Origin: JBBRWV01 sp038248985
GTDB lineage: Bacteria; Planctomycetota; Phycisphaerae; WQYP01
NCBI GenBank assembly: GCA_038248985.1
Contig: JBBRWV010000159.1
Span: 1-6,533 of the forward strand
Length of the DNA stretch: 6,533 nucleotides
Direction of reading: 5' to 3'
Part shown: piece by piece, positions 4,511 through 6,533 of the stretch
How the letters are laid out: every line of letters begins with the position of its first letter
Position numbering within the stretch: the stretch's first letter is position 1
Translations under genes and position numbers: made by a program
The notes under the pieces: generated by a model
Told to the model about the DNA's origin: nothing
Seen by the model: only the letters and a program-made list of their open reading frames with translations
Database searches by the model: none

Positions 4511-6259
4511 ATGGAAATCAAAAAAGGCATCGGTGTCTCTTCGGGCATCGCTGTCTGTCAAGTTCTGCTCCTTTCCAACGATGACCTGCGCATCGGCCGC
4601 CGCGCAATTCCCGCTTCCCAAATCCATGCCGAACGTCAGCGCCTCGACGACGCACTCATCGCCTCCCGCAACGATATCCGCGACATGCGCGAACACTCCA
4701 CCCGCGAGTTCGGACCCGACACCGGCGCGATCTTCAACTTCCACCTCGGCCTCCTCGAAGACCGCCAACTCACCGACGCCTTCTTTGAGGGCGTCGTCAA
4801 AATGCGCTTCACCGCCGAGTACGCCGTCTCCAAATCCCTCCGTGAATACGCCAAGCAATTCCTCAAACAAAAAGACGAATACTTCCGCGACCGCGTCAAA
4901 GACATCTACGACATCGAGCGCCGCCTCATCAACAAACTCCAAGGCACCGAGAAAAAACTCCGCCTCTCCGACATCACCGAACCCATCGCCCTCATCGCCC
5001 ACGACCTCACCCCCTCCCAAACCGCCTCCCTCGATCGCACCAAAATCAAAGCCATCTGCATCGACGCCGGCGGCAAAACGTCCCACACCGCCATCATCGC
5101 CAACTCCATGGGCATCCCCGCCGTCGTCGGCCTCGACAACATCACCGGCGAAGTTTCCTCCGGCGATACCGTCATCGTCAACGGCCAGTCCGGCGTCGTC
5201 ATCATCAACCCCGATGCCGCCACCATCGAAGAGCATAAAAAATACGAAGAACACCAGATCACCGTCGAAAAACAACTCAACCGCCTCCGCGATCTCCCCG
5301 CCCGCACCAAGGACGGCACCGAAATCACCCTCTTGGGCAACATCGAATTCCCCCATGAAGTCGAAAATACCCTCGACCGCGGTGCCGTCGGCATCGGCCT
5401 CTACCGCACCGAGTTCCTCTACCTCGCCTCCGAAAAAGAACCCACCGAAGAAGACCACTACGCCGCCTACGTCGAAGTCATCCGCAAACTCGGCGGCAAG
5501 CCCATCGTCATCCGCACCCTCGACCTCGGTGCCGACAAGTACACCCCCATGATGGCCCGCGATCCCGAAGACAACCCCTTCCTCGGCCTGCGCTCCATCC
5601 GCCTCTGCCTCGCCAACCTCGACATGTTCAAAGTCCAGCTCCGCGCCATCCTCCGCGCCTCCGTCCTCGGCGACGTCCGCATCATGTTCCCCATGGTCAC
5701 CTCCCCCATGGAACTTCGCCAGGCCAAAATGGTCCTCCGCGACGTCATGGAGGAACTCGACGAAGCCGGCATCCTCTACAACCCCTACCTCCCCGTCGGC
5801 ATGATGGTCGAAGTCCCCTCCGCCGCCATCATGGCCGCCACTTACGCCAAAGAATGCGACTTCTTCTCTATCGGCACCAACGATCTCATTCAGTACACCC
5901 TCGCCGTCGATCGCGGCAACCAGAAAGTCGCCTCGCTCTACACCGGTGCCCATCCCGCCGTCCTCGCCCTGATCCGCAATGTGATCCGCGTCGGCAATCG
6001 CGCCAACATCTCCGTCTCCCTTTGCGGCGAACTCGGCGCCGATGTCGAATTCACCATCCTTCTCCTCGGCATGGGTCTGCGCACTCTCTCCATCACTCCT
6101 CACTCGATTCCCGAAATCAAAAAAGTCATCCGTTCCATCAACATCGCCGACGCCCAAAAAGTCGCCCGCCGCGTCATGAGCTTCGAACACTCCCAGCAAA
6201 TCCTCTCCTACCTCCGCGACGAAACCCGCAAAATCATCCCCGAAGCCTACGGCAGCTAA
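4511..6259 (+). CDS. ptsI: phosphoenolpyruvate-protein phosphotransferase (PTS enzyme I)
   Basis: Enzyme I takes phosphate from phosphoenolpyruvate onto a histidine and passes it to HPr in the cytoplasm, starting the PTS phosphorelay. The 582-residue length is normal for the family (about 575). Order: HPr-binding helical domain (about 5-128); swivelling phosphohistidine domain with GGKTSHTAIIA (187-197) and active His192; PEP-binding barrel (about 252-543). The barrel has GIGLYRTEFLY (294-304, Arg299), RTLDLGADK (335-343), NPFLGLRSIRL (355-365), MVEVPSAA (432-439), FFSIGTNDLIQYTLAVDRGN (451-470) and SLCGELG (503-509) with catalytic Cys505. All key residues are present, so it should be active. 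I chose ATG 4511 because MEIKKGIGVSSGIA matches the usual start of enzyme I; the frame is open upstream to 4322, but that part is low-complexity. The ribosome site is weak (GGAAAG, 12 bases upstream). No HPr or EII gene is nearby, so its partner must lie elsewhere. Codons mostly end in C. Confidence 0.95.
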   Translation: MEIKKGIGVSSGIAVCQVLLLSNDDLRIGRRAIPASQIHAERQRLDDALIASRNDIRDMREHSTREFGPDTGAIFNFHLGLLEDRQLTDAFFEGVVKMRFTAEYAVSKSLREYAKQFLKQKDEYFRDRVKDIYDIERRLINKLQGTEKKLRLSDITEPIALIAHDLTPSQTASLDRTKIKAICIDAGGKTSHTAIIANSMGIPAVVGLDNITGEVSSGDTVIVNGQSGVVIINPDAATIEEHKKYEEHQITVEKQLNRLRDLPARTKDGTEITLLGNIEFPHEVENTLDRGAVGIGLYRTEFLYLASEKEPTEEDHYAAYVEVIRKLGGKPIVIRTLDLGADKYTPMMARDPEDNPFLGLRSIRLCLANLDMFKVQLRAILRASVLGDVRIMFPMVTSPMELRQAKMVLRDVMEELDEAGILYNPYLPVGMMVEVPSAAIMAATYAKECDFFSIGTNDLIQYTLAVDRGNQKVASLYTGAHPAVLALIRNVIRVGNRANISVSLCGELGADVEFTILLLGMGLRTLSITPHSIPEIKKVIRSINIADAQKVARRVMSFEHSQQILSYLRDETRKIIPEAYGS

Positions 6260-6364
6260 TCCTCCCCGCGCTGCTTCTTGCTACAAAATTTGCTGGCGTT
6301 AGTGGGGCCTTTCTCCCAATCCCCAAACCCGCGTTTGAAAAGAGGCATCAAGCGCCGCCCGCGC
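6260..6364. other. short spacer between convergent genes
   Basis: This 105-base gap separates enzyme I from the minus-strand acetyltransferase. No convincing stem followed by a T-run was found for either gene; the best is a weak 4-bp TGGG/CCCA pairing near 6302-6317. Confidence 0.3.
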
Positions 6365-6533
6365 TCACTCCGTCTTCTGATCCAGCATATCCTCAAAAAT
6401 CCCCGGCTCTGAATTCGGGATCGGGATCGCGTTCACCGTCTTCACATAAAAATCGATCGGCCCCGCAAACCCGATGATCCCATACGCGTAGCCCCTCTGG
6501 TAAAGACCTTCTAGCGCCGCCAGCAGCAGCGCC
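6365..6533 (-). CDS. GNAT family N-acetyltransferase, C-terminal end (partial)
   Basis: On the minus strand a frame is open from the window edge to a TGA at plus 6365-6367, giving 55 residues. RGYAYGIIGFAGPIDFY (13-29), then KTVNAIPIPNSEPGIF (31-46), match the C-terminal end of a GNAT subgroup in which a helix (here ALLLAALEGLYQ) is followed by a beta-strand (YGIIG) and a GPxxFYxKTVGA-like turn. GNAT enzymes move an acetyl group from acetyl-CoA to an amine; the substrate of this one is unknown. The start and the acetyl-CoA-binding loop lie outside the window. The usual glycine in the KTVGA position is Asn34 here, a mild deviation. The gene converges on enzyme I and need not be functionally linked to it. 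Confidence 0.8.
   Translation of the reverse strand, partial: ALLLAALEGLYQRGYAYGIIGFAGPIDFYVKTVNAIPIPNSEPGIFEDMLDQKTE

Noticed and set aside
4367..6199. Very long open frame (610 codons) on the minus strand opposite enzyme I
   Set aside because: It is a by-product of C-ending codons on the plus strand. Its product is a low-complexity Gly/Asp/Glu/Val mixture with no domain, while the plus strand encodes a textbook enzyme I.

Overview
The window reads as a piece of a moderately to highly GC-rich Gram-negative chromosome. The PVC superphylum (Planctomycetes, for example Phycisphaerae, or Verrucomicrobia) is my best guess. This rests on small orphan membrane proteins, a multi-CxxC lipoprotein, an isolated PTS enzyme I, long AT-richer intergenic stretches and short TTGAA-type repeats. 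It is an inference from style; there is no phylogenetic marker in the window.

Layout: (1) 1-105, the last 34 codons of a gene entering from the left on +. (2) 303-623 (+), a 106-aa three-helix membrane protein. (3) 891-1202 (-), a 103-aa lipoprotein with three CxxC pairs, followed by a clear intrinsic terminator (837-869) and preceded by a leader (1203-1271) rich in self-complementary segments, including a possible pseudoknot. (4) 1272-1820, a gene-free stretch with three successive perfect inverted repeats at 1383-1503. (5) 1821-3461 (+), a 546-aa glycoside hydrolase of the clan GH-D type (alpha-galactosidase-like), without signal peptide. (6) 3556-3861 (-), a second small three-helix membrane protein, convergent with the hydrolase. 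(7) About 600 bases without a gene (3862-4510), holding a 15-bp palindrome, degenerate short repeats, a four-unit heptamer repeat and a candidate promoter. (8) 4511-6259 (+), a complete PTS enzyme I. (9) 6365-6533 (-), the C-terminal end of a GNAT acetyltransferase, convergent with enzyme I and cut by the window edge.

The genes do not form an operon: orientations alternate and gaps are wide, so each is probably its own transcription unit. The hydrolase and enzyme I both suggest carbohydrate handling or carbon regulation, but nothing ties them together directly. Enzyme I has no HPr gene beside it in the window. No defence system, mobile element, CRISPR array, tRNA or rRNA was seen. The most unusual signals are the structured leader of the CxxC lipoprotein gene, the inverted-repeat cluster at 1383-1503, and the sharp switch from G-ending codons (hydrolase) to C-ending codons (enzyme I) between two genes on the same strand.
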